A stretch of 44,197 nucleotides of DNA from Sphingomonadaceae bacterium (lineage in GTDB: Bacteria > Pseudomonadota > Alphaproteobacteria > Sphingomonadales > Sphingomonadaceae). Position numbers and translations under genes: made by a program. Shown here piece after piece: positions 16,334 through 24,605 of the stretch (position 1 is the first letter of the stretch; every line of letters begins with the position of its first letter). The stretch spans positions 1-44,197 of the forward strand of contig CANJUF010000027.1 of NCBI GenBank assembly GCA_947477745.1. The letters are read 5' to 3'. The notes under the pieces are model-generated. The model searched no databases. It saw nothing but the letters and a program-made list of their open reading frames with translations, and had not been told where the DNA came from.

Positions 16334-17470
16334 CTAAAGATTTCCGCTGAAGGCTTGGTGAAGGACAGACTGCCGCAACTCGTCAATTGCCGAAGATTTC
16401 TGACCCATGATGAGTGTCATTTGCCCAATCTTTTCACCTAATACCGAAAGATCGTTCACAATCTCACGCTGTACGCAAACAGGAGGGATCGGAACCATCA
16501 CAGACGATAGAGCCTTTTGATTAAGACTGCTGATGCTTGCCCCGTCCCCGCTTGCAACTAGTGCTTTCCGTACCGCTGATGATTTCATGAAGTGCGTCAG
16601 ATATTCAGAATCAACCGCATCTGAATGAGGCCGAACACGAATCGTGAAGCCTGAATGTGAGGTTTTCCCCTCGACGCCCCGTGCCAGAATGCAGCGGCCT
16701 ATGAGTTCTTTGTTTCCGTTGGAGCGAACAACAAGAATGTCATGGTCACGCAACTCGTAGGCTTCGCTCAGGCTGCCTTCAATCTGGACTTCGTCCAACT
16801 CATCAGGTGTCCAAAAGTTGTTTTTGAAGTCGGCCACGCCAACAATCTTGATCACTTGACCCTTGCTGCTTCGGGTGAAATTCAAGCCATTCTTAAAGTC
16901 AGCAATCGAGGCCAGCGAAGCCATCGGCGCATCTTGACATCGCTGCGCCAGAAGATCGTCGAAAGCATTAGCAAACAGTTCTTTAGCGTTCGCCAGATTC
17001 CGTTCAGCATTAGACTTGGCCTTAGCGGCGGCCTCGAATGCCTGATCGAGAATGCCAACGATCCGCTGTTGTTCGGCAATCCGTTTCGGGAATGTGACAG
17101 GCATGTTTTCAAAATGCCTTTGCCGAAGGCTTTTGACAGTTGCTCCTACCGCAACCTTTTGAAAGTAAGTGTGAAAATGTTCGAGGTAGTAGAACAAATA
17201 GTCCCCTAAAAGGTGACCTCCAAAACCGTGGATTGCATAGGCTCTTTGGTGAAGGTCGAATTTGCCCACATACTTTTTGGGTCTGAATTCTGCCCCCTCA
17301 CCAGCGATGATGACGGCTTCACAGTCCAGTAGGTAGCGGTTGCTTCGTTTCGGAGTTTTCGAACGATCAAAAAAGGCGAACTCACCATTCGGATCAGCAT
17401 CCTGCGTGTTCGAGCTGCCGCTCTGAATCGTACAAAGCTCTCCAAGAAGAGCGTCTTGCCACCCCGTCAC
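16334..17470 (-). CDS. hsdS: Type I restriction-modification specificity subunit
   Basis: A 378-residue protein with the two-fold layout of HsdS. The first target recognition domain is at about residues 1-130, and a conserved helical spacer follows (AEQQRIVGILDQAFEAAAKAKSNAERNL). The second target recognition domain is at about 185-330, with a second helix at the C-terminus (VQREIVNDLSVLGEKIGQM). The two domains set the two halves of the recognition sequence, which cannot be deduced here. It starts at GTG 17470, overlapping the hsdM stop (GTGA at 17467-17470). Both helical repeats are intact, so the protein looks functional. Confidence 0.93.
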   Translation of the reverse strand: MTGWQDALLGELCTIQSGSSNTQDADPNGEFAFFDRSKTPKRSNRYLLDCEAVIIAGEGAEFRPKKYVGKFDLHQRAYAIHGFGGHLLGDYLFYYLEHFHTYFQKVAVGATVKSLRQRHFENMPVTFPKRIAEQQRIVGILDQAFEAAAKAKSNAERNLANAKELFANAFDDLLAQRCQDAPMASLASIADFKNGLNFTRSSKGQVIKIVGVADFKNNFWTPDELDEVQIEGSLSEAYELRDHDILVVRSNGNKELIGRCILARGVEGKTSHSGFTIRVRPHSDAVDSEYLTHFMKSSAVRKALVASGDGASISSLNQKALSSVMVPIPPVCVQREIVNDLSVLGEKIGQMTLIMGQKSSAIDELRQSVLHQAFSGNL

Positions 17471-18921
17471 AGTAGGCCCCTGATCTGCTCAAGGATATCG
17501 GCGCTTTCGGCATCGAGGGTGGCAATGTCATCGAGGATTTCCTGCGGTGTCCGCAGAGTCACTTCCTCGCCGCCATCAGGGTTCTTTACCGATAGGTCAT
17601 AGGTCCCATGATCCACATCAGAGATGCTGACAGTCCATGACTTCGGTGACGGTGCAAATCCCTTCTGAAGTTCAATGAACTCTGCCAGATCGTTGGCATT
17701 CAAGGGGTTGGTCTTGCCAAGGCTGCGACCTGGGTCGAGCTGGTAGTACCATACCTTCTCGGTCGGTTTCCCCTTTTCGAAAAACAGCACGACCGTCTTC
17801 ACACCGGCACCGGGGAAGGTCTTGGCGGGGCAATCGAGAATGGTGTGAAGGTTGCAGCTTTCGAGAAGCAGCTTCCGCAAGCTGACCGAGGCATTGTCGG
17901 TGTTGCTGAGAAAGGTGTTCTTGATGACGATGCCTGCCCGTCCGCCAGCCTTCAGCGATTTGATGAAGTGTTGCATGAACAGGTAGGCGGTTTCGCCCGT
18001 CTTGACCGGGAAGTTTTGCTGGATTTCCTTACGCTCGTTCCCCCCAAACGGCGGGTTGGCAAGGATCACATCGAAGCGGTCCTTCTCTTGAATGTCGCTG
18101 ATGTTCTCGGCCAGCGTATTGGTATGGACGATATTCGGGGCCTCGATCCCGTGCAGGATCATGTTCATCGTGCCGATGACGTAGGCTAGCGACTTCTTTT
18201 CCTTGCCGAAGAACGTCCGCTTTTGCAGCGTTTCCACGTCCTGCGTGGTGAGCGTCTTGGTGTCCTTCAGGTACTCAAAGGCTTCGCACAGGAAGCCTGC
18301 CGATCCAGCGGCGGGATCATAGATGCGGTCCCCGATCTTGGGGGCCACGACCTGAACGATGGCACGGATCAGCGGACGGGGGGTGTAGTATTCCCCACCA
18401 TTGCGGCCCGCATTGCCCATGTTCTTGATCTTGTCCTCATAGAGATGGGACATTTCGTGCTTTTCCGCCTGCGAACGGAAATGCAGCTCGTCCACCCGAT
18501 TGAGGATTTCCCGCAGGTTGTAGCCGCTGTGGATCTTGTTCCGCAGCTCACTGAAAATCTGACCGATCTTGTATTCGATGGTGTCGGGGCTGTCGGCAGT
18601 CTGGCGGAAGCGTGCAAGGTAGGGGAACAGGTCACGGTTTACGAAGTCGATCAGGTCATCACCCGTCAACGCATTGACATGGTCAATCTCCCCGTTGGCC
18701 TTTTTGGGGGCGGCCCATGCCTTCCAGCGGTGCTTCTCGTCCAGAATGGGCATGTAATACCCACCCGTCAGCTTCGCCGCCGTCTGGCGGTCCGTCTCGA
18801 GGTCGTCGAGGTACTTCAGGAAGATGATCCACGAGGTCTGCTCGACGTAATCCAACTCGTTCTGGCAGCCCGCCTCGGTCCACAGTGCGTTGTCTATGTT
18901 TTTGAAGGAAAGCTCGAACAT
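17467..18921 (-). CDS. hsdM: Type I restriction-modification DNA methyltransferase
   Basis: A 484-residue N6-adenine methyltransferase subunit. An N-terminal helical domain (about 1-160) is followed by the SAM-dependent catalytic domain with DPAAGSAGF near residue 202 and the catalytic NPPFGG near residue 289; GGEYYTPRPLI is the usual preceding block. ATG 18921 is better spaced from AGGGGGA than the TTG directly before it at 18924. It is the first gene of the hsdM-hsdS-hsdR operon. The gap up to 19100 holds the divergent promoters for this operon and for the DUF3644 gene. All key residues are present. Confidence 0.95.
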   Translation of the reverse strand: MFELSFKNIDNALWTEAGCQNELDYVEQTSWIIFLKYLDDLETDRQTAAKLTGGYYMPILDEKHRWKAWAAPKKANGEIDHVNALTGDDLIDFVNRDLFPYLARFRQTADSPDTIEYKIGQIFSELRNKIHSGYNLREILNRVDELHFRSQAEKHEMSHLYEDKIKNMGNAGRNGGEYYTPRPLIRAIVQVVAPKIGDRIYDPAAGSAGFLCEAFEYLKDTKTLTTQDVETLQKRTFFGKEKKSLAYVIGTMNMILHGIEAPNIVHTNTLAENISDIQEKDRFDVILANPPFGGNERKEIQQNFPVKTGETAYLFMQHFIKSLKAGGRAGIVIKNTFLSNTDNASVSLRKLLLESCNLHTILDCPAKTFPGAGVKTVVLFFEKGKPTEKVWYYQLDPGRSLGKTNPLNANDLAEFIELQKGFAPSPKSWTVSISDVDHGTYDLSVKNPDGGEEVTLRTPQEILDDIATLDAESADILEQIRGLL

Positions 18922-19100
18922 CAATCCCCCTGAATCGCCGCAGGCCGACGCTAAAGGAGATATGCCGCTTTGCAGCAGGCAAGTCCATCAAGGCGGGGCG
19001 TCAGACGACGAAATCGCATTGCCGCTGCCGCTGTAATGCCTCCATAACGATTGGGGCATTATCTCTCTGATTCACATACAGATTGAAAGAGTGACGGAAC

Positions 19101-20141
19101 ATGGCAGCAAATCGAGTTGGACGGAAAGTGCGTCCTTACCTTCAAAAAGCCAAGGATTCCGCCTTTCTCGCTGTTGAGGTGTATAACAAGCCCGGCACCA
19201 GCTTTAAGTCAGCAGCATATATTGCCTTGATGACTATCGCTTGGACTTCCCTCTTCCATGCCATTTTTATCAAGAATGGAAAAAACCCGTATCGGAAGGC
19301 AAAAAATGGTCGATATGAAATTATCGATGGTGATTATCGACATTGGGAGCTGAAGGAATGCACGAAGCAATACTGGAAGAATGATTCGGAAAACCCGATC
19401 AGGAAGAACGTTGAGTTCTTCATTCCCTTGAGGAACAAGATTGAACACCGTCACATTCCACAGATCGACCCCGCCATCTTCGGAGAATGCCAAGCCCTCA
19501 TTCTGAACTTTGACAACCTGATCGGAGAGCATTTTGGAGTGAAGCACCAACTCCGAGAGGTGCTGTCATTTTCGTTGCAGATGTTTCCGAGCGGTGAGTC
19601 CTTCGGTCAGGCGGCCAAGAATGACAAGCAGGCAAGCGAGATCAAAAAGTTCATCGAAGATTATCGTGGGATGCTCTCCACCGAGGTATTGGGCAGCGGC
19701 CAATTCGCCTTCAAGGCCTTTCTGATTCAGGTCGGCAACCATCAATCCACCGACGCACTGCCGATACAGTTCCTTCAACACGACCAGATGAGTGAAGATC
19801 AGCGGGAGCAGTTCGACAAATTTGCTGTGGCCGTGAAGTGGAAGACCGTCAGGGTTGCCAACGATAACCTGATGAAGCCCAAGGACGTTATTCGACGTGT
19901 CGCACGGGCGGCGAAATGCGCATTCTCGCAACATGACCATCAGAGAGCATGGAAGCGACACAACGTTCGCCCGGCTAGCAAATCCTCTTCGCCAGAGCTG
20001 ACGAATGCGAAGTACTGCGTCTACGACTCCCTCGGCAAAGGGTATGGCTACACCGAGGAATGGGTGCAATTGCTGATCGATGAGATCACATCGGCGAACG
20101 CCATCAGCAATACACCCCAACCTTTACATGACCCTGCATGA
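19101..20141 (+). CDS. DUF3644 family protein with HEPN-like motif
   Basis: A 346-residue soluble protein of the DUF3644 type, often seen beside restriction systems. The N-terminal 170 residues are helical. The sequence R111-NKIE-H116 fits the R-x4-6-H motif used by HEPN ribonucleases, and it lies at the end of a helix (VEFFIPLRNKIEHR). The C-terminal part includes a basic stretch (KPKDVIRRVARAAKC) and a GYGYTEEWVQLLIDEI helix that may bind nucleic acid or a partner. It is divergent from hsdM with a 179-base gap and lies inside the island. A backup defence that senses failure of the R-M system is an inference. Confidence 0.7.
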   Translation: MAANRVGRKVRPYLQKAKDSAFLAVEVYNKPGTSFKSAAYIALMTIAWTSLFHAIFIKNGKNPYRKAKNGRYEIIDGDYRHWELKECTKQYWKNDSENPIRKNVEFFIPLRNKIEHRHIPQIDPAIFGECQALILNFDNLIGEHFGVKHQLREVLSFSLQMFPSGESFGQAAKNDKQASEIKKFIEDYRGMLSTEVLGSGQFAFKAFLIQVGNHQSTDALPIQFLQHDQMSEDQREQFDKFAVAVKWKTVRVANDNLMKPKDVIRRVARAAKCAFSQHDHQRAWKRHNVRPASKSSSPELTNAKYCVYDSLGKGYGYTEEWVQLLIDEITSANAISNTPQPLHDPA

Positions 20142-20185
20142 GCCATATTGTCCAATAAAATCAGATACCTCTTTAAATGAAAGAG

Positions 20186-20210
20186 ACCATCTTCGGATCG
20201 TGTTCGGATT
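20186..20210 (+). promoter_or_regulatory. Putative integrase arm-type site, right end
   Basis: Two TTCGGAT boxes begin 11 bases apart (20192 and 20203). The block matches 13000-13024 at 23 of 25 positions and is in the same orientation. It lies 54 bases inside the right att repeat, in AT-rich sequence that holds no gene. Confidence 0.5.
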
Positions 20211-20263
20211 TTAAAATGCAATATAAACTATTGATATTATGATACAATACATCGCTTCGACTT

Positions 20264-20313
20264 TTGCCAAGGTTGGGGTCGAGGGTTCGAATCCCTTCGC
20301 CCGCTCCAGTTTT
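20264..20313 (+). repeat. attR: 50-bp direct repeat (tRNA-Gly 3' fragment)
   Basis: Perfect copy of 12897-12946. Only the anticodon-arm half through the 3' end of the tRNA is present, without an acceptor 5' strand, so this is not a tRNA gene. It marks the right boundary of the island; high-GC chromosomal sequence follows at once. Confidence 0.92.
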
Positions 20314-20449
20314 TCCCGCGTTCGCGATGAATTGCGTCGCTTGCCCGGCAGGCCGCGCCAGTCTGCGCGCGATCGCACGGCGGCAATCTTGCCAAGTTCG
20401 CCGCGGCAAATTACACCTCTGGTAAAGGGCAGAGGCATAAGTTGTAAGC

Positions 20450-20650
20450 ATGTCGGCGATTCACACCGTAATTTTCGTCATTTTGCTTGTCGCAATTCTG
20501 GGATTCTTCCCGGTGCTCGACGGCTGGAGAGACTGGCGCCTGACCAAGCATGTCAGGGCCGAACAACGCGAGCTGATGAAGCATGCCCGGCGGCACTGGC
20601 GCCGCTCGTTCATTTGGACGGTGTTTCGACCAAGCGCGTACCGCGCCTGA
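20450..20650 (+). CDS. Small single-pass membrane protein, hypothetical
   Basis: A 66-residue protein with one N-terminal membrane segment (about residues 5-24, HTVIFVILLVAILGFFPVLD) and a strongly basic remainder (KHVRAEQRELMKHARRHWRR) that would face the cytoplasm. ATG 20450 has only a weak upstream purine stretch. It lies just outside the right island end. I recognise no family, and an overlapping minus-strand frame cannot be excluded, but the membrane-plus-basic-tail layout favours this reading. Confidence 0.5.
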   Translation: MSAIHTVIFVILLVAILGFFPVLDGWRDWRLTKHVRAEQRELMKHARRHWRRSFIWTVFRPSAYRA

Positions 20651-20811
20651 CCGACCAGCGCGACAGGCACATCCACCGCCAAAGCTGATCCTTTTCTGAT
20701 CCACGTCATCGGCAGGCCGATCTGCACCCTGGCCGGTCTGTCCTTGACTCTGCCCCGCGCTTGCGGATGAACCAGCCGGCTTAAGAACATTCACGAGACG
20801 GGAGAGAGCAT

Positions 20812-21573
20812 ATGCCGACAATGATGGACATGACCGGGCAGGTCGCGCTGGTGACAGGCGCGGGCGGCGGGCTTGGCGGCGCCAGCGCGGTGCGTATCGC
20901 CGAACTGGGCGCCGATGTCGCGCTACTCGATGTCTCGGCTGAGGCGCTCGCTGGCACGGCCGAAAAGGTGCGCGCGATGGGCCGCAAGGTGCTCGAACTG
21001 CCGCTCGACCTGACCGACCGCGCCCAGTGCGCTGCCGCCGTGGCAAAGACCGTTGCCGAGTTCGGCAGGATCGATGCCTTGTGCAACATCGCCGGCGTGC
21101 TGCGCTGCGGGCGCAGCGAGGATATCGCCGAGGCCGACTGGGACATCGTGATGAAGGTCAACCTCGAGGCGCCATTCTTCTTGTCGCGCGCTGCCGTGCC
21201 GCACATGATCGAAAAGGGCGGCGCGATCGTCAATGTCTGCAGCACCGCGGCCTTCAAGGCGCAGGGCTTTTTCTCGGCCTATTGCGCCAGCAAGGCGGGC
21301 CTGCTGCACCTCACCAAGACGATGGCGGTGGAATATATCAAGACCCCGATCCGCATCAACGCGGTCGCGCCGGGCGGCATGGATACGGCGTTGGCGGGCG
21401 AAGCGCATCCTGCTTTCGCGCTCGATCCCGAAGTCGTCGGGCGGCTGGGCAATCCGCGCGGCATGTGCGTGATCGACGACGTGGCCGACATGGTCGCCTA
21501 TCTCGCCAGCCCGGCCTCGCGTTCGATGCAGGGTTCTTGCGTGGTCGTCGATACCGGCGAAATCGTCTGGTAA
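20812..21573 (+). CDS. SDR family oxidoreductase (alcohol to ketone), catabolic cluster
   Basis: A 253-residue classical short-chain dehydrogenase. The cofactor motif VTGAGGGLGG is at residues 14-23, CNIAGV supplies the Asn-Ala-Gly element, and the catalytic Ser and YxxxK are in VNVCSTAAFKAQG and SAYCASKAG. Asp after the second strand (ALLDVS) favours NAD over NADP. The start at 20812 follows GGGAGAGAG. It opens the catabolic cluster; next to a P450 and a beta-diketone-hydrolase-like crotonase, a plausible job is oxidising a ring alcohol to a ketone, but that is inference. Confidence 0.9.
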   Translation: MPTMMDMTGQVALVTGAGGGLGGASAVRIAELGADVALLDVSAEALAGTAEKVRAMGRKVLELPLDLTDRAQCAAAVAKTVAEFGRIDALCNIAGVLRCGRSEDIAEADWDIVMKVNLEAPFFLSRAAVPHMIEKGGAIVNVCSTAAFKAQGFFSAYCASKAGLLHLTKTMAVEYIKTPIRINAVAPGGMDTALAGEAHPAFALDPEVVGRLGNPRGMCVIDDVADMVAYLASPASRSMQGSCVVVDTGEIVW

Positions 21574-21576
21574 AAA

Positions 21577-21621
21577 ATCGTTCCTGTCGGGTCGGCTTTT
21601 GGGCCATCCCGGCGGGACGAT
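21577..21621. terminator. Possible bidirectional terminator
   Basis: An imperfect inverted repeat (ATCGTTCCTGTCGGG against CCCGGCGGGACGAT) occupies nearly all of the gap between two converging genes, with a short T-run in the loop (GGCTTTT) and five A residues before it. Position and symmetry support a terminator; pairing is imperfect. Confidence 0.35.
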
Positions 21622-22628
21622 CAGCCCTCTTGCTCCAGTTCGCGGATGCGCGGCAGAGTTTCCTCGAGAAGCTTTAGGCTCTTCCAGCCCTCTTCGGGTG
21701 ACAGCCCGCCGAGCAGCGGTTGCAGCGACACGCCCGCATGGTTGGGCAGTTCGCGCATGCGCTCGATCAGCATGTCGGGCGTCCAGGCGACGAACATGCC
21801 CGATGCGCGGAGCTTTGCCGGGTCTTCGAGCCCCTTGAACGGCGAGTTTGACGCTTCGCCGGCCTGCGCCGACCACTTGGCATATTCGGTGACGACATGG
21901 GCGGCGTGCCGCTCGATCACCTTCCAGCCCTCCTCCGCGTCTTCGCACAGATGGATGCCTTGCGGCATTCCCGGCGTCGGGCGGTTGAAACGGCGCGGCT
22001 TGCGGCCAAGCTTCTCGCATTCGGCGATATAGATATCGACGAGATGTCCGCTGGTCGGGCCGAAGCCGAGATCGAACTTTGCCGCGCGGCGCGCGGCGGT
22101 GGCGATGCCGCCGCCCACCATCAGGATCTGGTGCGGATCGCGCGTGGGCAGCGGACGCACGAAGATCGGCCGCCCCTCATATTCGAAGCGCTCTCCCTTC
22201 AAGGCGCGCAGGATCACCTCGATGCCCTCGTCCATGAGCCGTGCCCGGTCCGCCAGCGGCTTGCCGAACATGGCGAATTCAGACGGGACATAGCCCGCGC
22301 CGAGAATCACGCCGAGCCTGCCCTTAGCGATAAGATCGAGCACCGCGATCTTTTCGGCAATGTCGACCGGATCGTGCAGCGGCAGGATGACCGCGCCGAG
22401 CATGAGATGAATGCGCTTGGTCACAGCAGCCATGGCGCCCGCCAGGGTGAACGGCTGGGGCAGGTATCCGTCGTCCGAGCCGTGATGCTCCATCAGCAGC
22501 AGACCGGCGAGGCCCTTCTCGTCGGCCCAGCGCGCCATGTCGACCGCGGCGGCATAGAGATCGGGCACCGGCGTGCCGAGATCGGGCGCGCGCATGTCGA
22601 AGGCGAGCGAGACGGGATGATGTTTCAT
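21621..22628 (-). CDS. LLM class flavin-dependent oxidoreductase
   Basis: A 335-residue luciferase-like monooxygenase of the TIM-barrel fold that uses reduced flavin supplied by a separate reductase. Characteristic blocks are GLLLMEHHGSDDGYLPQPF near residue 41, LGAVILPLHDPVDIAEKIAVLD, GRLGVILGAGYVPSEFAMFG and PLPTRDPHQILMVGGG. The start ATG 22628 is preceded by GGAGAGGA; it is divergent from the crotonase gene. Type II Baeyer-Villiger enzymes such as the diketocamphane monooxygenases belong to this superfamily, which would suit the neighbourhood, but the sequence alone does not fix the reaction. Confidence 0.88.
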   Translation of the reverse strand: MKHHPVSLAFDMRAPDLGTPVPDLYAAAVDMARWADEKGLAGLLLMEHHGSDDGYLPQPFTLAGAMAAVTKRIHLMLGAVILPLHDPVDIAEKIAVLDLIAKGRLGVILGAGYVPSEFAMFGKPLADRARLMDEGIEVILRALKGERFEYEGRPIFVRPLPTRDPHQILMVGGGIATAARRAAKFDLGFGPTSGHLVDIYIAECEKLGRKPRRFNRPTPGMPQGIHLCEDAEEGWKVIERHAAHVVTEYAKWSAQAGEASNSPFKGLEDPAKLRASGMFVAWTPDMLIERMRELPNHAGVSLQPLLGGLSPEEGWKSLKLLEETLPRIRELEQEG

Positions 22629-22744
22629 GGTGCGGGGTCCTCTCCTGGCCAACCATGCAGTATCGCGTGAGCGGCGACAACCGGCTTGCAAGGCAGGCAT
22701 CACACGGGCGATACGATGGCAAACCGATCGAGAGAGGACCGTCC

Positions 22745-23509
22745 ATGGACTTTGCCGAATATGCCACTCGCTACGAATGCATCGAGTTCGCGCGCGAGGG
22801 CGGCGTGCTGGAGATGCGGATGCACACGCGCGGCGGCCCGGCGAAATGGGGTACGACGCTCAAGAGCCTCCATGCCGAACTTGGCGACGCCTTCGCGCGG
22901 ATCGCACTCGACCGCGAGAACAAGGTGGTGCTTTTGACCGGCACCGGCGACCTGTTCATCACCGAGTTCGATGATCAGGAAGTCTCGCCCGAAACCGAAG
23001 TGTCGCACATGTGGGCGCGCATCCATCAAGAGGGCATGGAGCTGCTCAACAACCTCCTCGCCGTGCCGGTGCCGATGATCGCGGCGGTCAACGGCCCGGC
23101 GACGATCCATGCCGAACTGGCGATGCTGTGCGACGTGGTGCTTGCTGCCGATCACGCGGAATTTGCAGACCTTGCCCATGTGCCGAGCGGCACGGTGCCG
23201 GGCGACGGGGTTCATGTCGTATGGCCGATGCTGCTGGGGCCGAACCGGGGGCGCTATTTCCTGCTCACCGGTGAGCGGATCGGCGCGGCGGAGGCCAAGC
23301 AGCTCGGCATGGTCGGCGAAGTGCTGCCTGCGGGCGAACTCATGCCGCGTGCGCGCGAAATTGCCGCGAAACTTGCGGCGCTGCCCGGTCCAATGCTGCG
23401 CCATACCCGCGCGATCCTGATCCGCGAGCTGCGCCGCAGGATGATCGACGAGCTTTCGGCAGGCCTCGCCCAGGAGGGGCTGGGCATTCTTTCGTGGGGT
23501 GCGCCTTAA
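22745..23509 (+). CDS. Crotonase-fold beta-diketone hydrolase, 6-oxocamphor hydrolase-like
   Basis: A 254-residue crotonase-superfamily protein that resembles 6-oxocamphor hydrolase of Rhodococcus along its whole length (YATRYECIEFAREGGVL, DRENKVVLLTGTG, LLNNLLAVPVPMIAAVNGP, VPGDGVHVVWP, NRGRYFLLTGE). The catalytic residues I know from that enzyme (His122, His145, Asp154, Glu244) are all here at the same numbers. It should therefore split a carbon-carbon bond in a cyclic 1,3-diketone by a retro-Claisen reaction, without CoA, and not hydrate an enoyl-CoA as an automatic label would say. The start ATG 22745 follows GAGAGAGGA. The natural substrate is unknown. Confidence 0.85.
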   Translation: MDFAEYATRYECIEFAREGGVLEMRMHTRGGPAKWGTTLKSLHAELGDAFARIALDRENKVVLLTGTGDLFITEFDDQEVSPETEVSHMWARIHQEGMELLNNLLAVPVPMIAAVNGPATIHAELAMLCDVVLAADHAEFADLAHVPSGTVPGDGVHVVWPMLLGPNRGRYFLLTGERIGAAEAKQLGMVGEVLPAGELMPRAREIAAKLAALPGPMLRHTRAILIRELRRRMIDELSAGLAQEGLGILSWGAP

Positions 23510-24525
23510 CGTGGCAGCGACGCAGCCAGCACCGGCACATCGGCCAGTGCGCGCATCGCATCGTTGAGGTGGGTGCAGCCTTCGGGACCGCGTAGCTGGC
23601 GCAGCACCTCGTCGCGGATGTCGCCGAGGCTCGAGCCGACCAGCCGCTGAGTATTGTGGATTGCGCCAGGGCACTCGGGGAATGGCAGGATGCGTGCGTC
23701 GGGTTCAAGCGAAAGCACTTCGAGCGTGTCGGGATCGGCAGTGACGCGCAGCAGGTATTCGTGGATCGCGGTGCGACCGCCGTCGCGCTTCTTGGCGCTG
23801 TCCTGAAACGCCGAATCGATCGTCAGCAGGCCTGACGAAGGATCGCGCCACACGTCGATGCGCCGCGCGCGGCGGAAGCCCGGTCCATCATTCTCCGCAA
23901 ATTCGTGCCAGCCGAGCGGATCGGCAGCGTTGCGCAGCTCGCCCGCATCGGCGGCAGCCACTTCGCTGACATCGCGCCGGAAGGTCAGCCCGCTGTTGCC
24001 TTCGGCCAGCCCCCAGCAGACATTGGCGCGGCCCGACATCATTTCCTCGAACTCCTGGTCCGACATGTTGGCGCGGCGATCGAGCATCAGCGTGGGATCC
24101 CACATCGACCACGAAATGTTGGAGACCAGCGCCGAGCCCGACAGATCGTCGAGCACGAGATAAAGCGGCACCGCCTGTGCCACCAGTTCGGGCATGATGT
24201 CGCGCACGAACATGCGCAGGTGCCCGCCCGCCCGGTGGCCGACGATCTCCTGCAGGCGCGCAGGCTCGGGCGTGGCCGAGATCGAGCGGATGGTCTTGTC
24301 GTCCTCCAGCACCGCGCGCAGTTCGGCATGGCCGATCTCGGTTCCGGGCTGGCCGGGCGAGCCGGTGCGGTAATCGCGCACACGGCCGATGAACAGGCGC
24401 GGCTGGTCGGTCCCTTCCGGCCAGGATACGTCGATCGAAGTCGTGCGCCGCAGCGAGTTCGCGGGCCGCGGCGGCGCGGGATTGGCGGTCGATCGGGGCG
24501 CCGGTGGAAAGCTATGCGTGTTCAT
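23506..24525 (-). CDS. DUF2889 domain-containing protein
   Basis: A 339-residue soluble protein. It opens with a disordered Pro-rich leader (to about residue 24) and then LRRTTSIDVSWPEGTDQP, the usual beginning of DUF2889. The end (GPEGCTHLNDAMRALADV) carries the conserved Cys-x-His of that family. The middle 150 residues do not match anything I know. DUF2889 proteins occur in aromatic, steroid and terpenoid degradation clusters of proteobacteria and actinobacteria, but no activity is established. The 3' end overlaps the crotonase gene by 4 bases on opposite strands. It follows the P450 gene by 80 bases in the same direction. Confidence 0.75.
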   Translation of the reverse strand: MNTHSFPPAPRSTANPAPPRPANSLRRTTSIDVSWPEGTDQPRLFIGRVRDYRTGSPGQPGTEIGHAELRAVLEDDKTIRSISATPEPARLQEIVGHRAGGHLRMFVRDIMPELVAQAVPLYLVLDDLSGSALVSNISWSMWDPTLMLDRRANMSDQEFEEMMSGRANVCWGLAEGNSGLTFRRDVSEVAAADAGELRNAADPLGWHEFAENDGPGFRRARRIDVWRDPSSGLLTIDSAFQDSAKKRDGGRTAIHEYLLRVTADPDTLEVLSLEPDARILPFPECPGAIHNTQRLVGSSLGDIRDEVLRQLRGPEGCTHLNDAMRALADVPVLAASLPR

Positions 24526-24605
24526 GACGAATCACTGTGGCACCTTGTGGCACCACTGGCAAATCGGTTGAACGCTGAGGCGCGGGCGAACGGGTTTCGC
24601 CAGTT

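Larger units (their letters stand above)
12897..20313. mobile_element. tRNA-Gly-integrated genomic island carrying a type I R-M system
   Basis: A 7.4-kb element between two perfect 50-bp repeats of the tRNA-Gly 3' end. It contains an integrase N-terminal fragment next to the tRNA, a 159-aa hypothetical gene, hsdR, hsdS, hsdM and a DUF3644 gene. GC content is visibly lower than on both sides, and most of the cargo is defence-related. Near-identical 25-bp sequences lie just inside each end and may be integrase arm sites. Because the catalytic half of the integrase is missing, the element cannot excise unless an enzyme is supplied from elsewhere. Confidence 0.9.

Noticed and set aside
16334..17470. 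hsdS as a truncated half-subunit
   Set aside because: Two recognition domains and both conserved helical spacers are present, at normal length.
20264..20313. Second tRNA-Gly gene
   Set aside because: Only the 3' part is present; no acceptor 5' strand or D-arm upstream, so it is an att site and not a tRNA.
20173..20451. Minus-strand frames reading GAGEGIRTLDPNLGK and ERAKGFEPSTPTLAK
   Set aside because: These are antisense translations of the tRNA 3' fragment, a well-known false gene pattern in alphaproteobacterial annotation.
22745..23509. Plain enoyl-CoA hydratase
   Set aside because: All four catalytic positions follow 6-oxocamphor hydrolase, not the Glu pair of CoA-dependent hydratases.
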